From an uncultured Aurantimonas sp. (GTDB taxonomy: Bacteria > Pseudomonadota > Alphaproteobacteria > Rhizobiales > Rhizobiaceae), in contig CANKZU010000004.1 of the NCBI GenBank assembly GCA_947488615.1, positions 202,411 through 266,410 of the forward strand: DNA of 64,000 nucleotides, read 5' to 3'. This document shows positions 8,881-16,735 of this stretch, one piece after another. Within the stretch, counting starts at the first letter, position 1. Each line of letters begins with the position of its first letter. Made by a program: the position numbers and the translations under genes. The notes under the pieces were generated by a model. That model did no database searches. It was not told the origin of the DNA and was given only the letters and a program-made list of their open reading frames with translations.

Positions 8881-9485
8881 GGCCGCTCCCAACACGATTG
8901 TGGGCCTTCGGCCGCACCCCTCATCCGGCCCTCCGGGCCACCTTCTCCCCCTTGGGGAGAAGAACATGCCGGCGGTTCCCGCGTCCCCTTCGCGTCGGCC
9001 GGGGCCGGACAGGGCGCCATTCCTCTCCCGCCTGCGGGAGAGGGTGGACGCGCGGCGGCAGCCGAGCGGACGGGTGAGGGCCCGCCGTCACTCGGCCAAA
9101 ATCGAAGGCCGTGCAAAAACCCGGCGCCATCGCCGCGTTCGGTGATCCTGCCCTGAAGGACGTCCAGGATGGTCTGGCAGACCGCGTTGCGCTCCCTGAG
9201 AACTTCCTCGTTCCAGAACCTGAGAACTGCATAGTTCTTCGCGTTGAGGTATCGCGTGCGCCGCCCGTCGGTCGACGACATGGCGTGCTGACTGCCGTCG
9301 AGTTCGATGACGAGGCCCTCGGAGCGGCAGGCGAAATCAACGATGAAGCGGCCGATCGGATACTGGCGCACAAATTTGAAGCCGTTGAGGCGACCGTTTC
9401 GCAACTCGTACCACAGTCGGTATTCGGCGTCGGTTTCGTTGCGTCGCAGTGTTCGGGCGCGCTTGGTGCGAACAGAGCAGGTCAT
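8877..9485 (-). CDS. DUF559 (Vsr-like endonuclease fold) protein with repeat-encoded tail
   Basis: Residues 1-115 match the DUF559 family, related to very-short-patch-repair and other PD-(D/E)XK nucleases: an N-terminal RTLRRNETDAEYRLWYELRN, then FVRQYPIGRFIVDFAC, ELDGSQH and NYAVLRFWNEEVL. The Asp of FIVDFAC and the Glu of IELDG are the likely catalytic acids. Residues from about 136 onward are encoded by direct-repeat copy A (8903-9080) and look like translated repeat (Pro/Gly/Arg-rich), so the natural C-terminus was probably shorter. The stop overlaps the permease start as ATGA. Unrelated to transport; a likely insertion in the ABC operon. Activity is unknown. Confidence 0.8.
   Translation of the reverse strand: MTCSVRTKRARTLRRNETDAEYRLWYELRNGRLNGFKFVRQYPIGRFIVDFACRSEGLVIELDGSQHAMSSTDGRRTRYLNAKNYAVLRFWNEEVLRERNAVCQTILDVLQGRITERGDGAGFLHGLRFWPSDGGPSPVRSAAAARPPSPAGGRGMAPCPAPADAKGTREPPACSSPQGGEGGPEGRMRGAAEGPQSCWERP
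8903..9080. repeat. Palindrome-rich direct repeat, copy A
   Basis: About 178 bases, matching copy B at 9523-9694 in the same orientation 620 bases away. The first half is nearly identical. It contains internal palindromes such as CCGGCCCTCCGGGCC, CTCCCCCTTGGGGAG and CTCTCCCGCCTGCGGGAGAG. This resembles the short extragenic palindromic repeats widespread in rhizobial genomes. Here it encodes the tail of the DUF559 protein. Confidence 0.9.
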
Positions 9486-9522
9486 TGGCGCTTTCCGCAG
9501 CTTTCCGATTCACGAAAAGACA

Positions 9523-9694
9523 GGCCTTCGGCCGCCCCCCTCATCCGGCCCTCCGGGCCACCTTCTCCCCCTTGGGGAGAAGAACACGCCGGCGGTTCCC
9601 GCGTCCCTTTTGCGTCGGCCGGGGCCAGACAGGGCGCCATTCCTCGCCCCGGCGGGAAGAGGGTGGCCGGCGCAAAGCGCAGGCCGGGTGAGGG
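9523..9694. repeat. Palindrome-rich direct repeat, copy B
   Basis: Second copy of the repeat at 8903-9080. It fills most of the gap between the DUF559 start (9485) and the ATPase stop (9711). The two copies bracket the DUF559 domain, so recombination between them would delete the nuclease gene. The 3' third has diverged from copy A. Confidence 0.9.
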
Positions 9695-9710
9695 TTGCGT
9701 CACACTCCCC

Positions 9711-10538
9711 TCAATCATAGCCGTGCCCTGCCCTGAGACCCTCGCGGACGCGGTGGGCGATCTCCAGAAACTCCGGCGTGTCGCGGATTTCCAGCGGCCG
9801 ATCGGGGCCGAGATCGCAATCGATCACCTCGTGGATGCGGCCGGGCCGCGGGCTCATCACGACGATGCGGGTCGACAAAAACACCGCCTCGGGGATCGAG
9901 TGGGTGACGAAGACCACGGTCTTTTTGGTCTTTGCCCAGAGCTTCAACAGCTCCTCGTTGAGATGGTCGCGAACGATCTCATCGAGCGCGCCGAAGGGCT
10001 CGTCCATCAACAAGAGATCCGGGTCGAAGGACAGGGCGCGCGCGATCGAGGCGCGCTGCTGCATGCCTCCCGATAACTGCCACGGAAATTTCCCGCCGAA
10101 GCCGGACAGCCCGACAAGCTCGAGATTGCTCTCGATCCGCCGCTTCCGTTCGGCCTTGTCGAAGCCCATGATCTCCAGCGGCAGCGCGATGTTCTTCTCG
10201 ATGGTTCGCCAGGGATAGAGCGCCGCCGCCTGGAACACATAGCCATAGGCGCGCGCCTGCCGCGCCTGATCGGGCGTCATGCCGTTGACCGAGATCGTGC
10301 CGCCGGTCGGCTGTTCCAGATCGGCGATGACCCTGAGCAGCGTGGTCTTGCCGCAGCCGGACGGGCCGATGAAGGAGACGAACTCGCCCTTGAAGATGTC
10401 GAGATCGATCGACGACAGGGCATGGACGGGAGTGTCGGCCGTCTCGAAGACGAGGTCGAGATTGCGGGCGGCGATGACGGGCGCGGCTGAAACGGCGCCG
10501 GGCGCTTGCGCGGCAGGCATGGCAGCGGCCTCAGACAT
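9711..10538 (-). CDS. ABC transporter ATP-binding protein
   Basis: Cytoplasmic ATPase of the importer, 275 residues. Walker A GPSGCGKTT is at about residues 58-66, the signature LSGGMQQR and Walker B LLLMDEPFGALDE follow, and the switch His is in FVTHSIPEAV. It belongs to the nitrate/taurine/sulfonate-type ATPases that serve NMT1-like receptors. It is the first gene of the operon; the next transport gene is displaced by about 830 bases through the DUF559/repeat segment. An Ala/Pro-rich N-terminal extension of about 20 residues has no evident role. Confidence 0.93.
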   Translation of the reverse strand: MSEAAAMPAAQAPGAVSAAPVIAARNLDLVFETADTPVHALSSIDLDIFKGEFVSFIGPSGCGKTTLLRVIADLEQPTGGTISVNGMTPDQARQARAYGYVFQAAALYPWRTIEKNIALPLEIMGFDKAERKRRIESNLELVGLSGFGGKFPWQLSGGMQQRASIARALSFDPDLLLMDEPFGALDEIVRDHLNEELLKLWAKTKKTVVFVTHSIPEAVFLSTRIVVMSPRPGRIHEVIDCDLGPDRPLEIRDTPEFLEIAHRVREGLRAGHGYD

Positions 10539-10681
10539 CGGACGCCCTCCTTGGAACAGACACTCTCACGAACGCCGTGCCACCCCGACCTCCGTCGTGC
10601 CGTGGGCGAAAGAGTGGGCTATGATGGCGCATGGAACATGCTGCGGCCGGGCGATCCGGCATCAAGCAGGGAGTGACGAAG

Positions 10682-11095
10682 ATGGATGAAGTCAGCGAAC
10701 GCGACTGCGCCCTGATCCGGCCGGACGCAACATACGAGGGCAAGCAGGGCTTCCAGTATCTCGCAGGCATCTCGGCCGAGAGCGCCGGCTCAAAAGGCAT
10801 CTGCATGCACCTTCTGACGGTTCCGCCCGGCGGTCGTGCCAAGGCGCATCTCCACGAAGGCCACGAGACCGCGATCTATGTCATCAGCGGCGCCGTCGAG
10901 ACCTTCTATGGCAAGCGGCTGGAAAAGCGGGCTGTGACCAAGGCCGGTGACCTGTTTTACATTCCGGCGGGGGTGCCGCACCTGCCGATGAACAGGGGAA
11001 CCGAGCCCTGCGTCGCGGTGATCGCCCGGACCGATCCGAACGAGCAGGAGAGCGTCGTCCTGAGGCCCGACCTCGAAGCGCTGGTGCCAGCGTGA
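10682..11095 (+). CDS. Cupin-domain protein
   Basis: Small single-domain cupin, 137 residues. Cupin motif 1 is visible as PPGGRAKAHLHEGHETAIYVISG (His, His, Glu ligands) and motif 2 as AGDLFYIPAGVPHLPMN with the final His, so it should bind a divalent metal. The ATG at 10682 is preferred over 10631 because GGGAG lies 8 bases upstream. Divergent from the ABC operon and convergent with hydA, so it could serve the pyrimidine region, but no specific reaction can be assigned. Confidence 0.8.
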   Translation: MDEVSERDCALIRPDATYEGKQGFQYLAGISAESAGSKGICMHLLTVPPGGRAKAHLHEGHETAIYVISGAVETFYGKRLEKRAVTKAGDLFYIPAGVPHLPMNRGTEPCVAVIARTDPNEQESVVLRPDLEALVPA

Positions 11096-11149
11096 GGCGC
11101 GCCTGATAGGATTCGTCGGGACGATCAAAGACAGCGTCTGGACCACGGT

Positions 11150-12598
11150 TCAGACTCCCGCCGGGATGCCCGACCGCTCCACCTTGCGCGGGGCGGTGAG
11201 TTCCTTCCAGGTCGACAGTGCCTTGTTGACCGGCGCGTTGGCGGGCCGCTCGACGAAGCGGCCGTCGCCGGTCTCGGCGCGCACATCGCCCTCCTTGTAG
11301 GCGAGCCGGCCGCGCGAAAAACTCATCACCGGCAGGCCGGTCACCTCGATGCCCTCGAAGACGTTGTATTCGATCGCCGATTTCTGGGTCCTGGCCGAGA
11401 TCGTCTTGGTCGCGGCCGGGTCGAAGACGATGATGTCGGCGTCGGCGCCGGGCAGGATCGCGCCTTTCTTCGGATAGATGTTGAGGATTTTGGCGATGTT
11501 CGTCGAGGTGACGGCGACGAACTCGTTCATGGTCAAACGGCCAGTTCTGACACCCCTGGTCCACAGCACCGGCAGCCGGTCCTCGAGGCCCCCGGTGCCG
11601 TTCGGGATCTTGGTGAAATCCCCGACGCCCATGCGCTTCTGCTCGCTCGAAAAGGCGCAATGGTCGGTGGCGACGACCTGGAGCGAGCCTGCGGCAAGCC
11701 CGGCCCATAGCGAATCCTGGTGCAGCTTGTTGCGGAAGGGCGGCGACATCACACGGCGGGCGGCATAGTCCCAGTCGGGGTTGAAATACTCGCTCTCGTC
11801 GAGGGTGAGGTGCTGGATCAACGGCTCGCCGAAGACCCGCATCCCCTTTTGCCGCGCCCGGCGGATCGCCTCATGGGCCTGTTCGCAGGAGGTGTGGACG
11901 ACATAAAGCGGCACGCCGGCCTGGTCGGCGATCATGATCGCCCGGTTGACCGCCTCGCCCTCGACCTCGGGCGGGCGCGAATAGGCGTGGCCCTCCGGCC
12001 CGTTGTTGCCCTCCGCCATGAGTTTTTGCTGCAGGAAGGCGACGACATCGCCGTTCTCGGCGTGGACCAGCGGCATCGCGCCGATCTCGGCGCAGCGCGA
12101 GAACGAGGCGAACATCTCGTCGTCATTCACCATCAGCGCGCCTTTGTAGGCCATGAAGTGCTTAAAGGTGTTGATACCGCGCTCGACCACCTTGGGCATC
12201 TCGTCGAAGACCTGTTCGCCCCACCAGGTGATCGCCATGTGGAAGGAGTAGTCGGTACGCGCCTTGCCGGCCTTCTGGTACCAGGCCTGCAGCGCGTCGA
12301 TCAGCCCCTGCCCCGGCCCCGGCAGGCAGAAATCCACCGTCATCGTGGTGCCACCGGCCAGCGCCGCCGCCGTGCCGCTATCGAAATCGTCGGCCGAATG
12401 GGTGCCCATGAAGGGCATCTCCATATGGGTGTGCGGATCGATGCCGCCCGGCATGACATAGGCGCCGGAGGCGTCGATCACCTCGTCGCCGGAAAGGTCG
12501 GGCCCGACATCGACGATGATCTCGCCGTCGATCAGGACGTCGGCCTTCCAGGTGCGGTCGGCGGTGACGACAGTTCCGTTCTTGATGACGATGGTCAT
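11150..12598 (-). CDS. hydA: Dihydropyrimidinase / D-hydantoinase
   Basis: Hydrolyses the ring of 5,6-dihydrouracil or dihydrothymine to the N-carbamoyl-beta-amino acid, step 2 of reductive pyrimidine breakdown. It has 482 residues, the normal length. Metal-site features are GGIDPHTHME (His56, His58), the carboxylated-Lys candidate Lys152 in FKHFMAYKGALM, and later His in PLVHAENGD, YVVHTSCEQ and VATDHCAFS. The start has GGAGGGG at ideal spacing. Its ATG overlaps the stop of the upstream MazF-type toxin gene (ATGA), so translation may be coupled to the toxin. Confidence 0.95.
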   Translation of the reverse strand: MTIVIKNGTVVTADRTWKADVLIDGEIIVDVGPDLSGDEVIDASGAYVMPGGIDPHTHMEMPFMGTHSADDFDSGTAAALAGGTTMTVDFCLPGPGQGLIDALQAWYQKAGKARTDYSFHMAITWWGEQVFDEMPKVVERGINTFKHFMAYKGALMVNDDEMFASFSRCAEIGAMPLVHAENGDVVAFLQQKLMAEGNNGPEGHAYSRPPEVEGEAVNRAIMIADQAGVPLYVVHTSCEQAHEAIRRARQKGMRVFGEPLIQHLTLDESEYFNPDWDYAARRVMSPPFRNKLHQDSLWAGLAAGSLQVVATDHCAFSSEQKRMGVGDFTKIPNGTGGLEDRLPVLWTRGVRTGRLTMNEFVAVTSTNIAKILNIYPKKGAILPGADADIIVFDPAATKTISARTQKSAIEYNVFEGIEVTGLPVMSFSRGRLAYKEGDVRAETGDGRFVERPANAPVNKALSTWKELTAPRKVERSGIPAGV

Positions 12599-12960
12599 TG
12601 AGCCCCTCCAATCTTCGAGAAATTTGTCAGTGCTCGCCCGAGCCCCAGAACGGTCAGAAGGGCGAGATCGATCAATTGCATTTCGTCATCGTCCAGATGG
12701 CCGATAATTTTGCCGATTTCGCGCGGCAGCGCACCTGTGATGCGATCGACCATGGCTTGAGAAGCAACGCGAAGTCCGCTGGCTTTCGAGGGTTCGATCA
12801 GCGGCCGGATGATCGAAGTCTGCACAAGATCGCTCGTCAGTGGACACACAAGAACTGGGTGACCTCCTCTAATCAAAGCGGTCGTTTGAACGATAATACC
12901 GGGTCTCGGCTTTGCGGCCGGCCCTCGTGTGGAAATTGTGAAAACGTCGCCCCGCTTCAC
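12595..12960 (-). CDS. PemK/MazF-family toxin (mRNA endoribonuclease)
   Basis: The 121-residue protein opens with the MazF/PemK signature (MKRGDVFTI, then KPRPGIIVQT) and has the later RPLIEPSKASGLRVASQAMVDRI segment. Members cleave mRNA at short sites and arrest growth unless bound by antitoxin. The start overlaps the antitoxin stop (ATGA) and the stop overlaps hydA's start (ATGA). It lies inside the pyrimidine catabolic operon, which is unusual. All family-typical parts are present, so it is probably functional. Confidence 0.88.
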   Translation of the reverse strand: MKRGDVFTISTRGPAAKPRPGIIVQTTALIRGGHPVLVCPLTSDLVQTSIIRPLIEPSKASGLRVASQAMVDRITGALPREIGKIIGHLDDDEMQLIDLALLTVLGLGRALTNFSKIGGAQ

Positions 12961-13178
12961 GGTGCGACATCATCCCAAAGATCACCACGAACTTGCCGAA
13001 CCCAATCATCGATGTCCGGATCGCGCGCATCCGCTTCCGCAATCGCATCCATTTCGCGACGTATCTGCTCCTTGAACTCGGGACTATCCCAATCAGGCAC
13101 CCAGACTTCCACAGGCACGAAGCCTCTCGCGCGAAGATCGGCGCGCTGCTCTTCGGTCAGTTCCTTCGGCCTTCCCAT
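12957..13178 (-). CDS. MazE-like antitoxin (DUF3018 type)
   Basis: A 73-residue acidic protein starting MGRPKELTEEQRADLRARGF, followed by PVEVWVPDWDSPEF, which matches the DUF3018 antitoxin group usually found directly upstream of MazF/PemK toxins. The N-terminal part is the likely DNA-binding segment and the acidic C-terminus (DPDIDDWVRQVRGDLWDD) the toxin-neutralising part. It starts 33 bases after the amidase stop and I see no separate promoter in that gap, so it is probably expressed from the catabolic operon promoter. Confidence 0.85.
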   Translation of the reverse strand: MGRPKELTEEQRADLRARGFVPVEVWVPDWDSPEFKEQIRREMDAIAEADARDPDIDDWVRQVRGDLWDDVAP

Positions 13179-13211
13179 TGCGACCTCCTGAAGATGCCCG
13201 TCGGCCCGATT

Positions 13212-14459
13212 CTACTCCACGATCCCGGCCGTCTCCACCACGGCGTGGAACAAGGCATTCGCCCCCGCCGTCGCCCATTCCTTCGAAATCTCCTCGGCCT
13301 CGTTGTGCGACAGGCCGCCGACGCAGGGGCACATCACCATCGCCGTCGGCGCGACGCGGTTGATCCAGCAGGCGTCGTGGCCGGCGCCGGACACGATGTT
13401 CCTGTGCGAATAACCAAGGCGTTCCGCGGCGTCGCGGACGGCCTTGACGCAATCCGCGTCGAAGGTGACAGGGTCGAAATGCCCGACCTCGTCGACCGCG
13501 GCGCCGATGTCGAGCGCTTCGGCAATCGTGTCGATGCCGTCCTCGATGCGCTCACGCATGGTGTCGAGCGTCTGCTTCGACGGCGAGCGGATGTCGATGG
13601 TGAAGACGGCGCGACCGGGAATAATGTTGCGCGAGTTCGGATAGATCTCGACATGGCCGATCGCGCCGACGGCGTTCGGCTGGTAGTCCATCGCCACCTC
13701 GTGGACGAGCTCGGTGATCCGCGCCATCCCGAGCCCGGCATTGCGGCGTTTCGGCATCGGCGTCGAGCCGGTGTGGCTCTCGCGGCCGGTCAGCGTTACC
13801 TGCAGCCAGTAGAGCCCCTGCCCGTGGGTGACGACGCCGATGTCAATTCCCTCGTCTTCGAGGATCGGCCCCTGCTCGATATGCAGCTCGAAGAACGCCT
13901 TCATCTTGCGCGAGCCGACCGGCTCCTCGCCCTCCCAACCGATCCGCTTCAGCTCGTCACCGAAGCGCTTGCCGGCGGAATCCTCGCGGTCCTTCGCCCA
14001 GGCCTCGTCATGGACGCCGGCGAAGACGCCCGACGCCAGCATCGCCGGGGCGAAGCGGGTGCCCTCCTCGTTGGTCCAGTTGGTAACGACGATCGGGTGC
14101 TTCGTCTGGATGTTGAGGTCGTTCAGCGTGCGGACCAGTTCCAGCGCGCCAAGGACGCCGAGGACGCCATCATATTTGCCGCCGGTCGGCTGGGTGTCGA
14201 GATGGCTGCCGACACAGACCGGCAGCGCGTCCGGGTCGGTGCCCTCGCGCCGTGCGAACATGTTGCCCATGGAATCGACGCCCATCGTCAGTCCGGCCGC
14301 CTCGCACCAGGACTGGAAAAGGTGTCGTCCCTCGCCATCGGCATCGGTCAGCGTCTGGCGGTTGTTGCCGCCAGCGATGCCGGGGCCGATCTTCGCCATC
14401 TCCATGATCGAATCCCAGAGCCGGTCGCCGTTGATCTGGAGGTTGGAAGCAAGGCTCAT
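13212..14459 (-). CDS. N-carbamoyl-beta-alanine amidase (Zn-dependent hydrolase)
   Basis: Removes the carbamoyl group from N-carbamoyl-beta-alanine or N-carbamoyl-beta-aminoisobutyrate, giving the beta-amino acid, CO2 and NH3 (step 3 of reductive pyrimidine breakdown). M20-type di-metal motifs are all present: VGSHLDTQPTGGKYDG, NEEGTRF, ELHIEQGPILE and GAGHDACW. I chose ATG 14459 (MSLASNL), with GAGGGA at good spacing, giving 415 residues; 14471 is an alternative. Second gene of the operon, 41 bases after the aminotransferase. Related L-carbamoylases (HyuC/AmaB) cannot be fully excluded, but the context favours the pyrimidine role. Confidence 0.92.
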   Translation of the reverse strand: MSLASNLQINGDRLWDSIMEMAKIGPGIAGGNNRQTLTDADGEGRHLFQSWCEAAGLTMGVDSMGNMFARREGTDPDALPVCVGSHLDTQPTGGKYDGVLGVLGALELVRTLNDLNIQTKHPIVVTNWTNEEGTRFAPAMLASGVFAGVHDEAWAKDREDSAGKRFGDELKRIGWEGEEPVGSRKMKAFFELHIEQGPILEDEGIDIGVVTHGQGLYWLQVTLTGRESHTGSTPMPKRRNAGLGMARITELVHEVAMDYQPNAVGAIGHVEIYPNSRNIIPGRAVFTIDIRSPSKQTLDTMRERIEDGIDTIAEALDIGAAVDEVGHFDPVTFDADCVKAVRDAAERLGYSHRNIVSGAGHDACWINRVAPTAMVMCPCVGGLSHNEAEEISKEWATAGANALFHAVVETAGIVE

Positions 14460-14500
14460 GGAATCCCTCATGTCTGGTCTTCAGCGACGGGTGGCGGTGG

Positions 14501-15829
14501 TCAGTCGAGGCTCGTCAGGATTGTGCGCAGGCTCTCGACGATCTCGCCGATCTGATCCTCGGAAATCATCAGCGGCGGCGACAGCGCGATGATATCGCCG
14601 GTGGTGCGGATCAAAAGCCCCGCCTCATAGGCCTTGAGGAAAGCCGAGAAAGCCCGCCTGGTCGGCTCGCCGGCGATCGGATCGAGCTCGATCGCCGCGA
14701 TCAGGCCGATGGTGCGGATGTCGATGACGTGCCTCTCGCCCTTCAGCGAATGGATCGCGTCGGCCCAGACCGGCTCCAGCGCATTCGCTCGCTCGAACAG
14801 CCCGTCTTCCTTGTAGGTCTCGATGGTTGCCAGACCCGCCGCGGCGGCGATCGGGTTGCCCGAATAGGTGTAGCCGTGGGCGAACTCGATCAGATGCTCG
14901 GCGCCGCTCATGAAGGCGTCGTAAATCGCGTCCTTCACATAAACAGCGCCCATCGGGATGACGCCGTTGGTCAGGCCCTTGGCAGTCACCATGATGTCCG
15001 GCGTCACGCCGAAATAATCGGCGGCGAAGGCCGCGCCCATGCGGCCGTATCCGGTGATGACCTCGTCGAAGATCAGCAAGATGCCGTGCTGGTCGCAGAT
15101 CTCGCGCAGGCGCTTGAGATAGCCCTTCGGCGGCGGCAGCACGCCGGTCGAGCCGGCCACCGGCTCGACGATGACGGCGGCGATGGTCGAGGGATCGTGC
15201 AGCGTCGCGATCCGGACCAGATCCTCCGCGAGCTCGGCGCCATGCTTGGTTTCACCCCGGGAATATCCGTTGCGCTCGGGGTCGTGGGTATGGCGCATAT
15301 GGTCGACGCCGGTCAGAAGCGTGCCGAACATCTTGCGGTTGCCGACGATGCCGCCGACCGAAATGCCACCGAAATTGACCCCGTGATAGCCGCGCTCGCG
15401 CCCGATCAGGCGAAACCGCGCGCCATCGCCCTTGGCGCGGTGATAGGCGAGCGCGATCTTCAGCGCCGTTTCGACCGACTCGGAGCCGGAATTCGTGAAG
15501 AACACATGGTCGAGGCCGGTGGGGGCGATGGCCGCCAGCTTCGAGGCCAGTTCGAAGGCCTTGGGATGGCCCATCTGAAAGGCCGGCGCATAATCGAGTT
15601 CGGCCGCCTGGCGCTGGATCGCCTCGGTGATCTTCGGCCGGCAATGGCCGGCATTGACGCACCAGAGCCCTGCGGTGCCGTCCAGCACCTGACGGCCGTC
15701 GGACGTCGTATAGTGCATGTCCTTGGCGGCGACGAACAGACGCGGCGCCTGCTTGAACTGCCGGTTCGCCGTAAACGGCATCCAGAAGGCTTCGAGATTG
15801 TTGGGGACGATCGTCGCGTGTTCGTTCAT
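14501..15829 (-). CDS. Class III aminotransferase, probable beta-alanine:pyruvate type
   Basis: PLP enzyme expected to transfer the amino group of beta-alanine or beta-aminoisobutyrate to pyruvate, giving malonate or methylmalonate semialdehyde. Features are DGTAGLWCVNAGHCRP near the N-terminus, FFTNSGSESVETALK, LIFDEVITGYGRMG, and the PLP lysine in TAKGLTNGVIPMG. I chose ATG 15829 (MNEHATIVPN), preceded by GAGGGG, giving 442 residues. It is the first gene of the operon with the amidase, MazEF and hydA; the RutR-type operator lies about 55 bases upstream. Confidence 0.92.
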   Translation of the reverse strand: MNEHATIVPNNLEAFWMPFTANRQFKQAPRLFVAAKDMHYTTSDGRQVLDGTAGLWCVNAGHCRPKITEAIQRQAAELDYAPAFQMGHPKAFELASKLAAIAPTGLDHVFFTNSGSESVETALKIALAYHRAKGDGARFRLIGRERGYHGVNFGGISVGGIVGNRKMFGTLLTGVDHMRHTHDPERNGYSRGETKHGAELAEDLVRIATLHDPSTIAAVIVEPVAGSTGVLPPPKGYLKRLREICDQHGILLIFDEVITGYGRMGAAFAADYFGVTPDIMVTAKGLTNGVIPMGAVYVKDAIYDAFMSGAEHLIEFAHGYTYSGNPIAAAAGLATIETYKEDGLFERANALEPVWADAIHSLKGERHVIDIRTIGLIAAIELDPIAGEPTRRAFSAFLKAYEAGLLIRTTGDIIALSPPLMISEDQIGEIVESLRTILTSLD

Positions 15830-15881
15830 CGGCTTGCCCCTCGCGAAGCGACGATCCATCTATGGAAAGGCGCCAGAAATC

Positions 15882-15897
15882 TTGACTAAATGGTCAA
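15882..15897. promoter_or_regulatory. RutR-type operator between aminotransferase and tetR
   Basis: The 16-mer TTGACTAAATGGTCAA is an inverted repeat with one mismatched pair and fits the RutR box known from E. coli (TTGACCA, two bases, TGGTCAA) at 13 of 14 fixed positions. It lies in the divergent promoter region of the catabolic operon and the TetR regulator, where uracil-responsive control would be expected. Confidence 0.82.
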
Positions 15898-15976
15898 AAT
15901 GGAGGCTAGAAGGTCGCCTGGAACGGGTCAAGCGACTTCGCCGCGAAACCGATAAGCGGCAGGGGACGGCGATCGC

Positions 15977-16672
15977 ATGAAGGGAGGACGACAGTTCTTG
16001 GACGCCACGGTCCCTCCACCGCATTCGGGCGCCGGCGTCGAGGACGGCGACCGGCAGCCCACCCGCATTCAGGCGCTCAACCGCGAGATCATCCTGGAAG
16101 CAGCCCTGGAGGTCTTCTCGGTCCACGGGTTCCGCGGCTCGACGGTCGACCAGATCGCCGCCCACGCAGCGATGTCCAAGCCCAATCTCCTTTATTACTT
16201 CCGGCGCAAGCAGGACATCTACCGCGCCGTGCTCGAGCGTACGCTACGCGACTGGCTGGTGCCGCTGGCCGCGATCGATCCGGCCGGCGATCCGGTCGAG
16301 GAACTGCGTCGTTACATTACCGAGAAGCTGCGGATGGTTGCCGAGAAACCAGCCGCTTCGCGCCTCTTCGCCAACGAGATCCTGGCCGGCGCGCCGGTAA
16401 TGGGCGACTTCCTGGAGACCACGCTGAAAGAGCTGGTCGACGAAAAGGCCGGAATCATCCTCGAATGGGTGCGCAGGGGGCAACTGGCGCCGGTCGACCC
16501 CCACCATCTCATCTTCATGATCTGGGCGACGACGCAGCATTACGCCGACTTCGATGTTCAGATTCGCGCCGTGATGGGCGAGCGGGTCGACCGGCCCGGC
16601 TTCCGCGAGCAGGCCGCGCAGGCAGTTCTGACTTTGGTGCTCAACGGCTTGAAGCCGAGGCCGGTTGCCTAA
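15977..16672 (+). CDS. rutR: TetR-family regulator, RutR-like
   Basis: DNA-binding repressor probably sensing uracil or thymine. After a variable lead of about 30 residues comes a TetR helix-turn-helix (LNREIILEAALEVFSVHGFR, then TVDQIAAHAAMSKPNLLYYF) and a ligand domain of RutR character (PAASRLFANEILAGAP, FMIWATTQHYADF, with the Trp typical of RutR). Divergent from the catabolic operon with a RutR box between. Start is uncertain: ATG 15977 has an AGGGGA upstream, but an AAGGGAGG sits just inside and could serve a TTG at 15998. Confidence 0.88.
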   Translation: MKGGRQFLDATVPPPHSGAGVEDGDRQPTRIQALNREIILEAALEVFSVHGFRGSTVDQIAAHAAMSKPNLLYYFRRKQDIYRAVLERTLRDWLVPLAAIDPAGDPVEELRRYITEKLRMVAEKPAASRLFANEILAGAPVMGDFLETTLKELVDEKAGIILEWVRRGQLAPVDPHHLIFMIWATTQHYADFDVQIRAVMGERVDRPGFREQAAQAVLTLVLNGLKPRPVA

Positions 16673-16735
16673 CAGGCGTCTTCGGCCCATGATCGCCAGC
16701 GCCGGTGGGCACCGGCACGCAGGGAGATCCAACTC

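Noticed and set aside
6962..8917. Apparent 651-residue fusion of two permeases
   Set aside because: The first half of this frame is out of register with the real first permease (7933-8880). The second permease starts at GTG 7936 with a GTGA overlap.
8903..9694. CRISPR-like repetition
   Set aside because: There are only two long copies with internal palindromes and 442 bases between them; no short spaced repeats and no cas genes.
11133..11155. 7-bp stem-loop at the hydA end considered as a terminator
   Set aside because: Short stem with a G-T pair and no T run; it overlaps the hydA stop.
12993..14555. 520-codon open frame on the plus strand opposite the carbamoylase
   Set aside because: Antisense to a gene with complete metal-binding motifs; composition typical of a shadow frame.
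16701..16716. GCCGGTG-GG-CACCGGC inverted repeat before the EthD gene
   Set aside because: Two-base loop and no T run; likely chance in GC-rich DNA. It could be an operator but there is nothing to support that.
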